Below, piece by piece: positions 10,573 to 20,604 of a DNA stretch of 64,000 bases (its first letter is position 1; every line of letters begins with the position of its first letter). The position numbers and the translations under genes were made by a program. The stretch covers positions 127,904,375 to 127,968,374 of the forward strand of contig OZ026515.1 of NCBI GenBank assembly GCA_964019695.1, read 5' to 3'. This stretch comes from Loripinus fragilis (lineage: Eukaryota > Mollusca > Bivalvia > Lucinida > Lucinidae). Below the pieces are notes generated by a model. That model saw nothing but the letters and a program-made list of their open reading frames with translations. It was not told the DNA's origin and ran no database searches.

Positions 10573-10856
10573 GCGGAACCTGAAATTAAGTATCATGCTC
10601 TGAGTACCTCGATATTAAACATCACAGGCTATAATTCTATCCTGTTTCTTGATATAAATCACATACTGAATGTGCATGCTCCATGTCATTTGATACAAGT
10701 CCGTAAGAATCGACCATAATAAGACGAATTCAGACCCAAAACACAAAGGGATGCTTTAATGGCAAATTTGAGTACGTAAAAACAACATAGGCAGCACACA
10801 GTCAATACATGACCCCTAAACATCATTTATAATGTACCACATCGGAGGACCTCAAT

Positions 10857-10861
10857 CTACT
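10857..10861 (+). repeat. 5-bp target site duplication CTACT (3' side of LTR element)
   Basis: CTACT here and at 17320-17324 bracket the two LTRs exactly, as expected for an integrase-mediated insertion. Confidence 0.75.
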
Positions 10862-11116
10862 ATTGTATTATTTACTTTATACATATCAAAGAACCCTTGA
10901 AGAAACCGACAAGAGGGGACAGGAAACTGACTACCTAAAGTCTTGCTTACAGCTCAGCTGCTGTCTCGCTTTTTACAGGCTTTTAGAATGCACCGGTATC
11001 AAGGTGTGTTTGATTAACTCTAATTTGGTTAAACCCTCCTCAAGCCGGACTCTTCTGGTGCAAACTTCCCAGCTTACCTTTGTATCCCGGAATAGGATAC
11101 CTGACATTTCACTACA
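10862..11116 (-). repeat. 3' LTR (255 bp)
   Basis: Matches 17065-17319 over 255 bp with 9 substitutions and no indels by eye. Read on the minus strand it begins TGTAGTGAAATGTC and ends AATACAAT. The plus-strand open frame at 10863-11156 is this LTR translated. Confidence 0.9.
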
Positions 11117-11130
11117 CTCTTCCTCACCAT
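11117..11130 (-). promoter_or_regulatory. Polypurine-tract-like site
   Basis: On the minus strand GGTGAGGAAGAGTG abuts the 3' LTR start (TGTAGTG). A purine run at this position is where plus-strand DNA synthesis is primed in LTR elements. It is short and contains two pyrimidines. Confidence 0.5.
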
Positions 11131-11620
11131 ATGATAAAGGGCCCCATCCACGGTAAAGAGCCATAGGCTGCCACACATACCATACCTCTTTGGTGTAGTT
11201 TACATCAACCAGGGAGCTTCTGTGAACTAAAAGTCCACGGGATCATTCTCGACAAACCCTAGTCCATAGACAACATCCTCACAGACAACATTCCTACTCT
11301 AGTGGAGAACTGCTGATATCTGGAGGTGAGCTATAAGCCTACTGAAGTTTCCTCGTTAGACCATAGATTCATCGATAACTGTGAAGAGACAATATGTCCG
11401 CTCTCTTGAAGAACTGTTGATAACTTAACGTGAGCTAGAAGCCCACAAGAATTTACTTCTAATCAAAGGTTCTTCGCTGGCATGGGAACAGCCAACATGA
11501 CTGTTCTCATGGAAAACTATTGATCTCTGGATCATTTTCTCAATCGTATATATCATCATCATGGCAGAACATCAGCTTGCGTCTAATCATAATTTCTGTG
11601 ATAGCTGATAGAACACTGGA

Positions 11621-12380
11621 GAGCTAGAAGCCCTTCCAATGTCTTGATGCTGGTAATTCTATCTGGAGCTGTAACATTGGATAACTAGAAGTCCTTCCAA
11701 TGTCTGGATACTGGAAATTCTGTCTGAAGCTGAAACCTATGAGAACTAGAAGTCTTTCCAATATCTGGATGCTGGGGATTCTTTCTAAAGCTGTACACTT
11801 GAGGACTAGAAATCCGTCCAATGTCTAGATAGTAGGAATTCTTTCTGAAGCTGTACACTGGAGGACTAGAAATCCTTCCAATTCCTAGATGCTGGATGTT
11901 TGGATGCTGAGAATTCTTTCTGAAGCTGTTACACTGGAGGACTAAAAATCCGTCCAATGTCTGGATCCTAGGAATTCTTTCTGAAGCTGTACACTGGAGG
12001 GCTAGAAATCCTTCCAATGTCTGGATACTAGGAATTCTTTCTGAAGCTGTTACACTGGAGGACTAGAAATCCCTCCAATGTCTGGATACTAGGAATTCTT
12101 TCTGAAGCTGTTACACTGGAGGACTAGAAATCCTTCCAATGTCTGGATACTAGGAATTCTTTCTGAAGCTGTTACACTGGAGGACTAGAAATCCTTCCAA
12201 TGTCTGGATACTAGGAATTCTTTCTGAAGCTGTTACACTGGAGGACTATAAATCCGTCCAATGTCTGGATACTAGCAATTCTGACTGAAGATAGAACACT
12301 GGAGAACTAGAAGTCCTTCCAATGTCTGGATGCTGGTAATTCTGACGATAGAATACTGGTGAGCTAGAAGCCCTACCACT
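11621..12380 (-). repeat. Minisatellite 2 of the LTR element (58-61-bp units, ~13 copies)
   Basis: Units on the plus strand carry GACTAGAAATCCTTCCAATG, TCTGGATACTAGGAATTC and TTTCTGAAGCTGTTACACTG. Unit starts fall near 11621, 11685, 11743, 11804, 11864, 11939, then at an exact 61-bp spacing from 12000 to 12305, then 12363. The central units are nearly identical while outer ones are diverged. Because 61 is not a multiple of three, the frame rotates from unit to unit. More decayed units (GAGCTAGAAGCCCACAAG) extend left to about 11330. All frames called here are repeat translations. Confidence 0.85.
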
Positions 12381-12521
12381 GCTTTGATGCTGTTTTCCAC
12401 TTCTGGTATTTAGTGGGAGCCTTACTTTGTGTTTTACGGACACTCTTGCTGCTGTCAGTGTGTTGTTATTAAAATGGGTGGTAACAGGAATTTGTTCTTC
12501 ATTGAGAATCAGTGTGTCTGT

Positions 12522-12860
12522 TCACATGTCTAAACACACACCAAGATGATGTAAAAGATTATGCCACAAAAGCATATCATCACCAATAGCCGCAACATAT
12601 ACTCTTTCACTAAAACACTGGTTACCCAATTTGATCTTTAATGGCTGGATGATAAAACCTTTCATCACTGTATCCTTGTCTGCCTTTTGTAAGCTAACCT
12701 CTTTGACTTTTGCTGGAGCCTTATTTAATTTTTCATATATCTTTGATGACAGAATAATGATTTCCGCTCCCTAATCAATTCTTGCATTAATATCTATGCT
12801 TCCCACCTTCAACTGTACTAAAGAAGAACCAGCTCGCATCTGATGAATATATACACTTTC
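12522..12860 (-). pseudogene. Retropepsin-type aspartic protease remnant of the LTR element
   Basis: On the minus strand, a stretch with LVQLKVGSIDINARID leads into an in-frame TAG (12771-12773) and then GAEIIILSSKIYEKL. The family signature is D-T/S-G-A, so the stop occupies the catalytic T/S position. After the stop the frame continues for 82 codons to a TGA at 12522-12524. It includes the flap-like and closing segments expected of a retropepsin, with LLLW-like chemistry replaced by DDMLLWHNLLHHLG near the C-terminus. In this family the enzyme cleaves the Gag polyprotein. As written here it would be inactive. The repeat array upstream is in the same frame. Confidence 0.7.
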
Positions 12861-13009
12861 TTCCCTTTTGTAATTTAGAAATTCTCCATCTGTCTTGGTA
12901 CAATAAGTATCATCTTGAAAATTTCTAACTGTCTTGGCACTAAAAGTGCCCTCTTGAAGTTTCTTGTCTGTTTTGGTACCAAAAGCACCCTCCTGAAACT
13001 TCGGATCTA

Positions 13010-13750
13010 TCTTGGTACTAGAAGTACCACCTTGAAGATTACCGTCTGTTTTTGGTACTAAAAGTACCATCTTGGATCTTCTGAACTGTTTTGGCACTAG
13101 AAGTGCCATCTTGAAGATTCCCGTCTGTGTTGGTACTAGAAGAACCATCCTGGAACTTCGGAACTGTTTTGGCACTAGAAGTGCCATCTTGAAGATTCCC
13201 CTCTGTGTTGGTACTAGAAGTACCATCCAGGAACTTCTGAACTGTTTTGGCACTAGAGGTGCCATCTTGAGGGTTCCAGTCTGTGTTGGTACTAGAAGTA
13301 CCATCCTGGAACTTCCAAACTGTTTTGGCACTAGAAGTACCACCTTGAAGATTCCGATCCTGGAACTTCTGCTCTGTTTTGGTACTAGAAGTACCACCTT
13401 GAAGATTCTGATACTGGAACTTCTGCTCTGTTTTGGTACTAGAAATACCTTCTTGAAGATTCCTGTCCTGGAACTTCTGATCTGCTTTGGTACAAGAAGT
13501 ACCACTTTGAAGATTCCTGTCCTGGAACTTCTGATCTGTTTTGGTACTAGAAGTACCATCTTGAAGGTTCCTGTCCTGGAACTTCTGATCTGTTTTGGTA
13601 CTAGAAGTACTTCCTTGAAGATTCCAGTCCTGGACCTTCAGATCTGTTTTGGTACTAGAAGTTCCATCTTGAAGATTCCGGTCTGTTTTGGTACTAAAAT
13701 AGCACCTTGGAACATCTTCTGAACTGTTTTGGTACTAGAAGTACCACTGT
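13010..13750 (-). repeat. Minisatellite 1 of the LTR element (39- and 54-bp coding units)
   Basis: About 17 units share TTTTGGTACTAGAAGTACCA on the plus strand. Right-hand units are 54 bp (18 codons); left-hand units are mostly 39 bp in alternating pairs. All are multiples of three, so expansion keeps frame. In the flanking frame the unit reads GTSSTKTDQKFQ, but within 13053-13700 the current frame reads LLVPKQIRSSRTGIF because of a one-base loss near 13700 and a one-base gain in the T-run at 13049-13053. The array separates Gag from protease. Confidence 0.85.
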
Positions 13751-13841
13751 CAACTGCAACATTCTTTGTTTGTGATCTCTTTTTCAGCCTTGATTTACTG
13801 TTGACCCCAGCTTTAATCAAAGGTTTTGGAGCCATACTGTC

Positions 13842-14765
13842 TCAATCTGTTGTATATTTAGAGCAAGATTCCCTATCAATAAGTTTACTTTCTTTTGAAT
13901 GCTGATGTTCTATATTCTTTCTATTCAGTAGACTAACTTTTCCTATTTGATAAGTGTCATATGTGCTCCCTTTATATTTCTGCCCCTGGTCACTTAAATT
14001 GCCAGCTTTAGACCGTTGCTTCTGAAGCCAAGACTGGTAAACTCTACATTCTTTTTTAAAATGTCCAAAATTCTTAAAGAAGAAACACTGTACTGAGGAT
14101 TTCCATCTTTCATCTGCACTTTGCTGTGTTCTGTTTACTGACAGTTGGTGATATGGTTGCTGACTGACTTGAAGTTTATTCGCAAACTCCTCTAAAGCTG
14201 AAGCGGTGAGCTGTTCAATCCTATCTTCTGATGTTGACTGCACAGCATTAACTGAAACATCATTTCCTTTTTTCGAATGTTTACCATCCACTGCTTGTGA
14301 AATATACTGATGATGTTTAACCAAATTCAATCCTTCCTCCATTGTTGATGGATGCTCAAAACAAGCATGCTTGCCTGAATCTTTGTCACAGCAACCCTGG
14401 CTGAATTTAGCAATGGCCTCTTGTTTTAAATGATCTTCTGGTAAGTCAACAAACGCCGGTGTTGCCAAAGTCATAACACGATCCGCCCAATCCTCTAGTG
14501 ATTCATCTGGCCTCTGACTTGCCTGCTGGAACTTTACTTTGGATGTGTCTGTCAACTCCTTGACACCAAATCTGGCCTCTAGTTTTTTAATTATTTTCCG
14601 AAACGAATATTTTTCAATGTCAGAGGTTATGGTGAAGAAATCAAGGGCTTTACCTTCCAGACTCCACATCAGATAGTCTTTACTTTCTGTCTCAGACCAC
14701 TTCATAACTTTTCGATAACCATTAAATTTCTTTTTGAAAGATAACCAGTTTGTTTTCCCATCAAA
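13842..14765 (-). pseudogene. Ty3/gypsy-like Gag core with degenerate zinc knuckle
   Basis: The Gag-like reading starts just after a TGA at 14766-14768 with FDGKTNWLSFKKKFNGY. It continues through WSETESKDYLMWSLEGKALDFF and the WADRVMTLA region, the usual layout of the retrotransposon Gag (capsid) domain. Near the C-terminus is CFFFKNFGHFKKEC, a CX2CX4HX4C knuckle in which the second cysteine is phenylalanine. It would bind RNA poorly if at all. A TGA at 13842-13844 ends the open stretch, but the same frame goes on into the repeat array. Gag proteins assemble the cytoplasmic particle and package element RNA. It is the longest open part of the element (about 290-308 residues). Confidence 0.75.
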
Positions 14766-14768
14766 TCA

Positions 14769-16108
14769 CAGAGCATTAGGATGCTTTTGAGGATTCCCAT
14801 GTCGATAAGAATGTTGATGATAAGAACTGTCTGAGTTTGAAGATGAAGAAGCATGTCTCTTTGACCTTCTTGACTTGTGTGACCTCGTCTTCTTCCTACC
14901 ATGTGACTTTGACCTTGAATGAGATGAACTTGAGGATCTTTTCGATTTCCTCGACTTTGAAATTTGGTTTGGCGTGACCTTGACTTTGAAGGAGACTGAG
15001 AACTTGAACTGGATGACCTTTTTGACTTCCAAGATTTTGACCTTTTGGTCCGATGTGACCTTGAACTTGAAGGAGATCAAGAACTTGAACTAGACCTTGA
15101 ACTGGAAGAATGATGTCTATTTTTGTGCTTGTTAGTGTGTTTCATTTTCTGACTTCTTGTGTGTCCCTTATGAGATCTCGATAGTGAACTGGATGACATC
15201 GAACTGGATCTTGACCATCTAGAAGTTGACCTTGACCGTCTATGAGATCTGTTCTTCCTATGTTTCAAAACAGATTTCCTTGAATGTCGTGTAACTGACC
15301 TTGACCTTGAATCTGACCTTGACTTTCTGTTCTTCCTCACCATCTTTCTTTTTGAATGATGTCCGGTTCTTGATGTTGGACCTCGGCCAACTGACTGTGA
15401 TGGTGACCTTGAACTTGAATCTGCTCGAGACCTTTTGTGAGACTTTTTATTTTTCCTTGAATGGTACCTCACAAAACTTGACCTCGAACCTGACCTTGAA
15501 GAACTTCTGTTTTTCTTCACAACCTTTCTGTAAGATCTTTTTGAATGATGCCCAGATCTTGACTTTGACCCTGATGATGATATTGAGTAGCTTCTGTTTA
15601 GCCTTGAATTTCTTGTTTTGATTTTCTTCTGTTGTCTGGCTACTTTCTTAGAACTAGGAGATCTTGACCTGGACTCTGAAGATTTTCTTGTCTTGGTTGT
15701 CTTCTGCTTTATTGCTGACCTGTGAGAGTCAGGAGACCTTGACCCTGAAGAGCACCTGGATGTTGAGTCTCTTGCTGTAGATAGCTTCGACTTGACTCTG
15801 GAACTTGCACTTGGACCACCTGGACTCTTAGACCCACATGTTGTCCGATCATTACTTGTGTGTGTCTGTCTGTTTCCCAACAACTACCTTTTATCCCCCT
15901 TTTTATCTACTGGAGAAGTGTGACTGTTTCTAGAAGAATGCAGCTCATCTTTATCAGAGAATTCTTTCTTGAGCAACGCCAGAGTCTTTTCAACTGGTGG
16001 TGACATCTTTTCATAGAATTCTAAAAGGTTATCTTGTGATTCTGGTGACCTTGACCTTGATTCATGTAGTGATGACCGTCTTGAAGCCATTTGTTTATTG
16101 AAAGACAC
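14769..16108 (-). pseudogene. Serine/arginine-rich (RS) domain fused upstream of Gag
   Basis: Reading minus from the Met at 16090 (MASRRSSLHESRSRSPES), a short helical segment (NLLEFYEKMSPPVEKTLALL) is followed by an RS domain of about 340-380 residues rich in RSRS, KKNRSSSRSGSRS and HSRKS. It is broken by TAG at 15884-15886, TGA at 15077-15079 and a frameshift around 14970, after which RS coding resumes in the Gag frame and runs to the TGA at 14766-14768. The TGAs sit where CGA arginine codons would be expected, consistent with CpG decay. RS domains typically mark splicing factors, bind RNA or target nuclear speckles. Their presence before Gag is unusual and its role here is unknown. Confidence 0.7.
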
Positions 16109-16161
16109 AATCAGCTTTTCCCATGAATTAGTCTTTGGAACTGCTGGTAGTCATTCTATGT

Positions 16162-16374
16162 CTATTTCAAACGGGTGTCATCAATCCTAGGTACTGAAAA
16201 ATCTATCTGGTCAAGAACATCTGATGATATGTCACCCCAAAGAGCCAAAATGAGTGCTTCTTTACTGACAACTCCATAAATCTCTTTGAACCGTAGGATG
16301 AGTTGTGCAATCTTGTCACCGACTCCAAGTATGAGCTTCAATTCCTCCACAGTTGCAGTGTTGACGTTCAACAT
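16162..16374 (-). pseudogene. Helix-hairpin-helix segment at the 5' end of the element's coding region
   Basis: From the first Met (16374) the frame reads MLNVNTATVEELKLILGVGD then KIAQLILRFKEIYG, a clear helix-hairpin-helix of the ComEA-like NVNTAT type with a GVG hairpin. HhH motifs bind DNA backbone non-specifically. The frame ends at a TAG (16162-16164). The next coding block (from about 16160 down into 16108) is in another frame, so either a frameshift or an intron separates them. It lies about 660 bp inside the 5' LTR, where the N-terminus of Gag would start. The assignment to the Gag polyprotein is an inference. Confidence 0.55.
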
Positions 16375-17044
16375 TCTGTCAGATATGCCATTGGACAACG
16401 AGTGCAAGTTTAAAGTTATATATTTGTATATTTTTTCAATGCGAATCTAGAAGACTCAGCACGAACAAATTTACAAATATGTCTAGTCGCGAGACTTATT
16501 TCACTGTTACTGATATTTTCAATTTCTTTATGTGCAGTTGTAAAAATAACTTATGCGTCAACACGACTGCCATAAGTAATTCTTGACTTAGGCTTTTATG
16601 TGGATCTAGAAGACCGCACAGTTGTACATTTCCTGTCAAAAACTGACCTCTAAAACCTCACGCCGATTAAATTTGACCAAAACTGAATAAATTATAAATT
16701 TATGGGTCAAATTCTTCAAAAGTCTTTAATCTTTAACCTGGATTTTTAAATGCTATTTTGAAACTGGCGAATGTTTACTTTAAACACTGGACACTAAGTC
16801 AGAAAGCAAATTTCGGAAAACAAATAAACGAATTTTTGACAAATAAAAGATACTACTTCTGGTTGAAACTTAATTTGAATTCACTGAAAAATGATAACCA
16901 TAACTTTAAAGTAGCCCTATGAGTGGTATTTTAGTTGCACAATAGCTTTTCAAAATTTCGAATTGGTGAAAAAATGACGTCACAGGGAAACCCCACCGAT
17001 TTTGCAAGTTCAAAAATGCAACTAAACACTGAATTTTTCGGTTC

Positions 17045-17062
17045 TTTAAGACCTCGTCGCCA
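17045..17062 (-). promoter_or_regulatory. Primer binding site-like sequence
   Basis: Two bases inside the 5' LTR the minus strand reads TGGCGACGAGGTCTTAAA. PBSs begin TGG because tRNA 3' ends are CCA. I cannot identify the tRNA from memory. Confidence 0.6.
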
Positions 17063-17064
17063 TT

Positions 17065-17319
17065 ATTGTATTATTTACTTTATACATATCAAAGAACCCT
17101 TGAAGAAACCGGCAAGAGGGGACAGAAAACTTACTACCTAAAGTCTTGCTTACAGCTCAGCTGCTCTCTCGCTTTTTACAGGCTTTTAAAATGCACCAGT
17201 ATCAAGGTGTGTTTGATTAACTCTGATTTGGTTAAACCCTCCTCAAGCCGGACTCTTCTGGTGCAAACTCCCAAGCTTACCTTTGTATCCCGGAATAGGA
17301 TACCTGACATTTCACTACA
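17065..17319 (-). repeat. 5' LTR (255 bp)
   Basis: Partner of 10862-11116, 246 of 255 positions identical. The U3 side lies at 17319. The frame at 17066-17392 is the translated repeat. No strong TATA motif is evident. Confidence 0.9.
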
Positions 17320-17324
17320 CTACT
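17320..17324 (+). repeat. 5-bp target site duplication CTACT (5' side of LTR element)
   Basis: Second copy of CTACT, immediately outside the 5' LTR. Confidence 0.75.
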
Positions 17325-18640
17325 CAACGATGGCCAAAACAAGTATTCTTATTCTTGAAGTACAAAATAACTTTAAGCACTCAATGCTATGACCCAAAAA
17401 GCTGCCAAAATACCACCATGGTTACACTAGATTTCTCCACAAACTCTAAGTAATCACTAGGTACTGCAGAATACCATAACTACGCCTTCAACATGACTCC
17501 TTGCTGTTTAAGCCATTTCGCAGTTAATATAATCAAGAATACTTAATTGAACAGTGTATAATAAACCTCACAGGATATGCATGCGTGCATTAGTGGATAG
17601 TATCAGTAACATATTATTGTGATGATGCTATGATGTAATACGGTATTACAAGTATGACATAATTACTATAGCTTCACAAGTGTTAACAGAACTAGTGAGT
17701 GTGGTGTCTTACTAATGTTGAACAGTATACATATCTTAATATATGCTTAGACCAGACGGTAATAATGCCCATTCCCTTATAATAAACGTACATGTTATCA
17801 CACGTGATTGTGTATCCCTGGCACATACAAATGTATTCTCAAGTGATACATAGTGTACTTAATGTGCTTACTTAATATGAAAAGTATAGTGTCATTTCCA
17901 TAAACCTCACTGCAGATATACCACATATGTGTGTGCACTTAATTACAATGCACAAATGCTAGTCAATACCTATAAGAATGAGCAAATGTTATCTCTCAAT
18001 ACATCAGCACAGTACTGACAATGTCTGCAATGCTACTGCTATACACTAACAGCAATGCCTACCAGACAAGCGGGCAATCAACCTACGCACAAACAGACAA
18101 CATTCAAATATGAATGTTTTATATCAACAGACGACCTAAGCAGACGGCACTCAGGTAATACAGCCGAAAATAACTAGTAGGCTCTCGCAATGGCCCACAT
18201 AAACTAATACAATACGTCATTAAATACTAATGCTCAGCAGCAGACGGTAATCACAAACATCACATCCAAGTATGCAGCAGATGCCCTAAGCAGACGACAC
18301 TTTTCAATCAATGCTATCGCAAAGTATCAACAATTCACTAAATAAAGCAGATAATCGACACATTAATTTCATATATACATTAAAATCAGGCTTGGTCTAA
18401 CAAATATTTTAAAAGATTTACCATGACAAGATCCCCTGGAGAGAGTGGCATATAGAAACACAACGAGCGACTGGCTCTGCTACCTCCCCGTGATTATGAT
18501 ATTGACTGCAATCTGTCAAACCTGTGCAAGCACTTTATAATGACAGTGTTTCCGCTCTGCACGTGTGTGCACCGACCTCACGTGCAAAGCAGAAACCCTG
18601 TGCAGGAGTGAAATAAGGACTTTATTATATCCTACAATTT
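17325..18640. other. Non-coding stretch
   Basis: AT-rich DNA with recurring short words such as CAGCAGACG (18240-18300) but no recognisable exon, RNA gene or element. Confidence 0.45.
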
Positions 18641-19049
18641 TAGTTGCGGACAAAGCCCTATTGGAAATAAAACTACAGTTAATGGCCCAGTTCCGAATCA
18701 CTTTTACTTCAAGGCTTATCCCAAATAGTTGCTCTGAGTAAATAAGATTTCGGTTTTACTATTACAAAGCACTATCATTCCCCTAAATAATGAACCTCAA
18801 TTCGTATCATTCGGACTCTGCTATGTGTCATACCACGGCTTTGAAGTAGGCCGCCAATTTGCCTAGTTGCGGGTCATTTGCCCTGTTTCGAATCACTTTA
18901 GAAATTCTAAGAAATTACCTTCGGTAGTACAGTTGCATTAAGGTTTCGACATTGTTGGCTTAATCACTTCTTCCAATGACGAGTTTGACACATTATTTTA
19001 CCGTATTCAATGCAGTAAACTTGCACGGACACAGAAAGTAACCAAAACG

Positions 19050-19223
19050 GGCAACCATCGGCCCGCCAGCGAAACGTCATATAAATGGCGCCTCGCTAGC
19101 GGTCCGATGATGACCCGACATCGGTAGCTTTGAAATTCCTAACATAATCTACAGTTTTGTGCTTTTCCATGCGGGAGGGGGTGGTCCGGACCCCCAGTAC
19201 TCACTCCTGTGGATCCGCGCATG
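19050..19223. mobile_element. R3 palindromic element, copy 2 (one end missing)
   Basis: Contains the central hairpin (CATCGGCCCGCCAGCGAAAC facing GCTAGCGGTCCGATGATG) and the terminal GTGGATCCGCGCATG end. The opposite GGATCCAG end is absent, so the copy is truncated. Confidence 0.7.
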
Positions 19224-19544
19224 AATAAACGTCCTAAGACTATGAACATCCGGTTTATTCCTGTTTCTCCCACTTTTAGAAATTCATATTCCTGTTATTC
19301 CCACTATGTAAAATTTAAGACAACTTACCTGTATAGTATAGTCTGTTTCAGAATTATTTTACTTCTTCACAGTTAATCCATTAATCTTGGGATTAGCTTG
19401 ATTGCTTAAGAGCTTAATTGGAACAAGACAGTATGATTAATCATAATAAATCCTAATGTTTATCCTAATTTTCAATTAAACAATAATCCTTAAATTTATG
19501 AATCTTTATTTATCAAAAACATAAGTGGCCTGTTAACATTTGCA

Positions 19545-19625
19545 AACAGTTTGGACCCAGATCAGGCCCAACAGAAATTGAGTCGTGATCAGTATCCAAA
19601 CCGTTTGACACTCTGGGCCCGTGGT
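19545..19625. repeat. Mini-palindrome R5, copy 1
   Basis: CAGTTTGGACCCAGATCAGG and a following CCAAACCGTTTGACACTCTG form the same design as 63306-63385, where 23-bp arms of AGTTTGGATCCAGATCAGGC type face each other. Related pieces lie at 33418-33475, 34995-35060 and within 57520-58060. Confidence 0.5.
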
Positions 19626-20268
19626 TTAAATCTTTATCTTTGTATCGTGGCAAGCAGTGCAGGCCCTGAATAGGTATTCTGATTGTGTGTTTCCAGTAAC
19701 AACCTTTTTCAGAAAATAAGTTCTTAATACCAGGGACGTATATAATTTAGAACCAGTGTTAATACCCTTTTATTGATATTCCAATGTTTTATCTGAAATA
19801 TCTCACAATGCACTGTTATCGCATTTTCAAGCAAATGGAGACTATTTCGAGCTTATGCCAATGCACAGCCCCGCCTGAACTTTTACTGCTTGCGTTTAAC
19901 GAGAGACCACATGCAAGTTATACACCCTGGCTAATGATCGAAAGATTTACAGGTATTGGTCTATGAGACAGTGTAGAGTTGAACTAGATCAGATAGCTGC
20001 TAGAGGCGCGTTCTAATCATGTCATTTGACGCATCGCTTTGTGATACAGACACTAACATTCAATTTTTCAGAGTATTTTTTTTTCTATTTTTGTGACATT
20101 TTTATTTAACGTCTGTGCTCATTTCCATTGTTATTTAGCGCACGCGTTGTGAGAGTAAAATGCATTTGTAACCACTGCCCCACCCGCCAACACCTCGGGC
20201 GGTCGACACACGTTAGAGGGGTCATGGTAGATGTTTGAATGGTTACATCGTCTTGACCCCCCCCCCAT

Positions 20269-20271
<3 letters not shown>

Positions 20272-20322
<51 letters not shown>
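20272..20322 (+). repeat. (AC)n microsatellite
   Basis: Uninterrupted dinucleotide run of about 51 bp, preceded by a C9 tract. The open frames at 20131-20355 and 20235-20678 run through it and are not genes. Confidence 0.95.
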
Positions 20323-20329
<7 letters not shown>

Positions 20330-20604
20330 GGGGATAAAGGCCATGTGCTTAACATTTAAAAAGAAGACGATCGACGAAATCTGCGCCAGTAAAAAGAAAA
20401 ACTGGAGAGCTTCATGTTTAACGGTACCAACCTCACTCTATCTGGTCTCTACCCAAGTAAAAACTCCGTTATACATAGTTGGGCAAGAAGCAAGGGAATC
20501 ATCCGACACAAGTATGTCCACTTGTACAGGAGTGAGGCATATACCAGGGCACTGGAAAATCAACAAGACGTTAGTCCTTCTTTTACTCATAGGAGGACGT
20601 AGTG

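Larger units (their letters stand above)
10862..17319 (-). mobile_element. Non-autonomous LTR retrotransposon with RS-rich Gag (6.46 kb)
   Basis: Two 255-bp direct LTRs (about 96% identical) in a CTACT duplication frame 5.9 kb of internal DNA read on the minus strand. In order from the 5' LTR: a PBS-like TGGCGACGAGG two bases inside the LTR, a helix-hairpin-helix frame, a serine/arginine-rich region, a Ty3/gypsy-type Gag core with a degenerate zinc knuckle, a 39/54-bp minisatellite, a retropepsin remnant, a second 58-61-bp minisatellite, and a PPT-like purine tract. No RT, RNase H or integrase is detectable. This matches the idea of TR-GAG-type elements (LTRs plus Gag only), mobilised in trans by an autonomous relative. 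Several stops and frameshifts show this copy is dead. Confidence 0.85.

Noticed and set aside
10863..11156. Two similar plus-strand ORFs here and at 17066-17392, suggesting a gene pair
   Set aside because: They are the two LTRs of one retrotransposon read on the wrong strand.
11117..11620. Search for reverse transcriptase or integrase downstream of the protease
   Set aside because: No YxDD-like, HHCC or DDE pattern is visible in any minus-strand frame between the second minisatellite and the PPT.
12540..12780. Idea that the TAG in the protease is a programmed readthrough stop
   Set aside because: It lies inside the active site rather than at a domain boundary, and other stops in the element show general decay. 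Kept only as a low-probability option in the findings.
12771..13722. Long open frames on both strands (262 codons minus, 216 codons plus)
   Set aside because: Both are translations of the 39/54-bp minisatellite; no independent gene. Only the minus strand belongs to the element's coding direction.
14766..16108. RS-rich region as a host SR splicing factor gene
   Set aside because: It has no RRM, is continuous with Gag in orientation and lies wholly between the LTRs.
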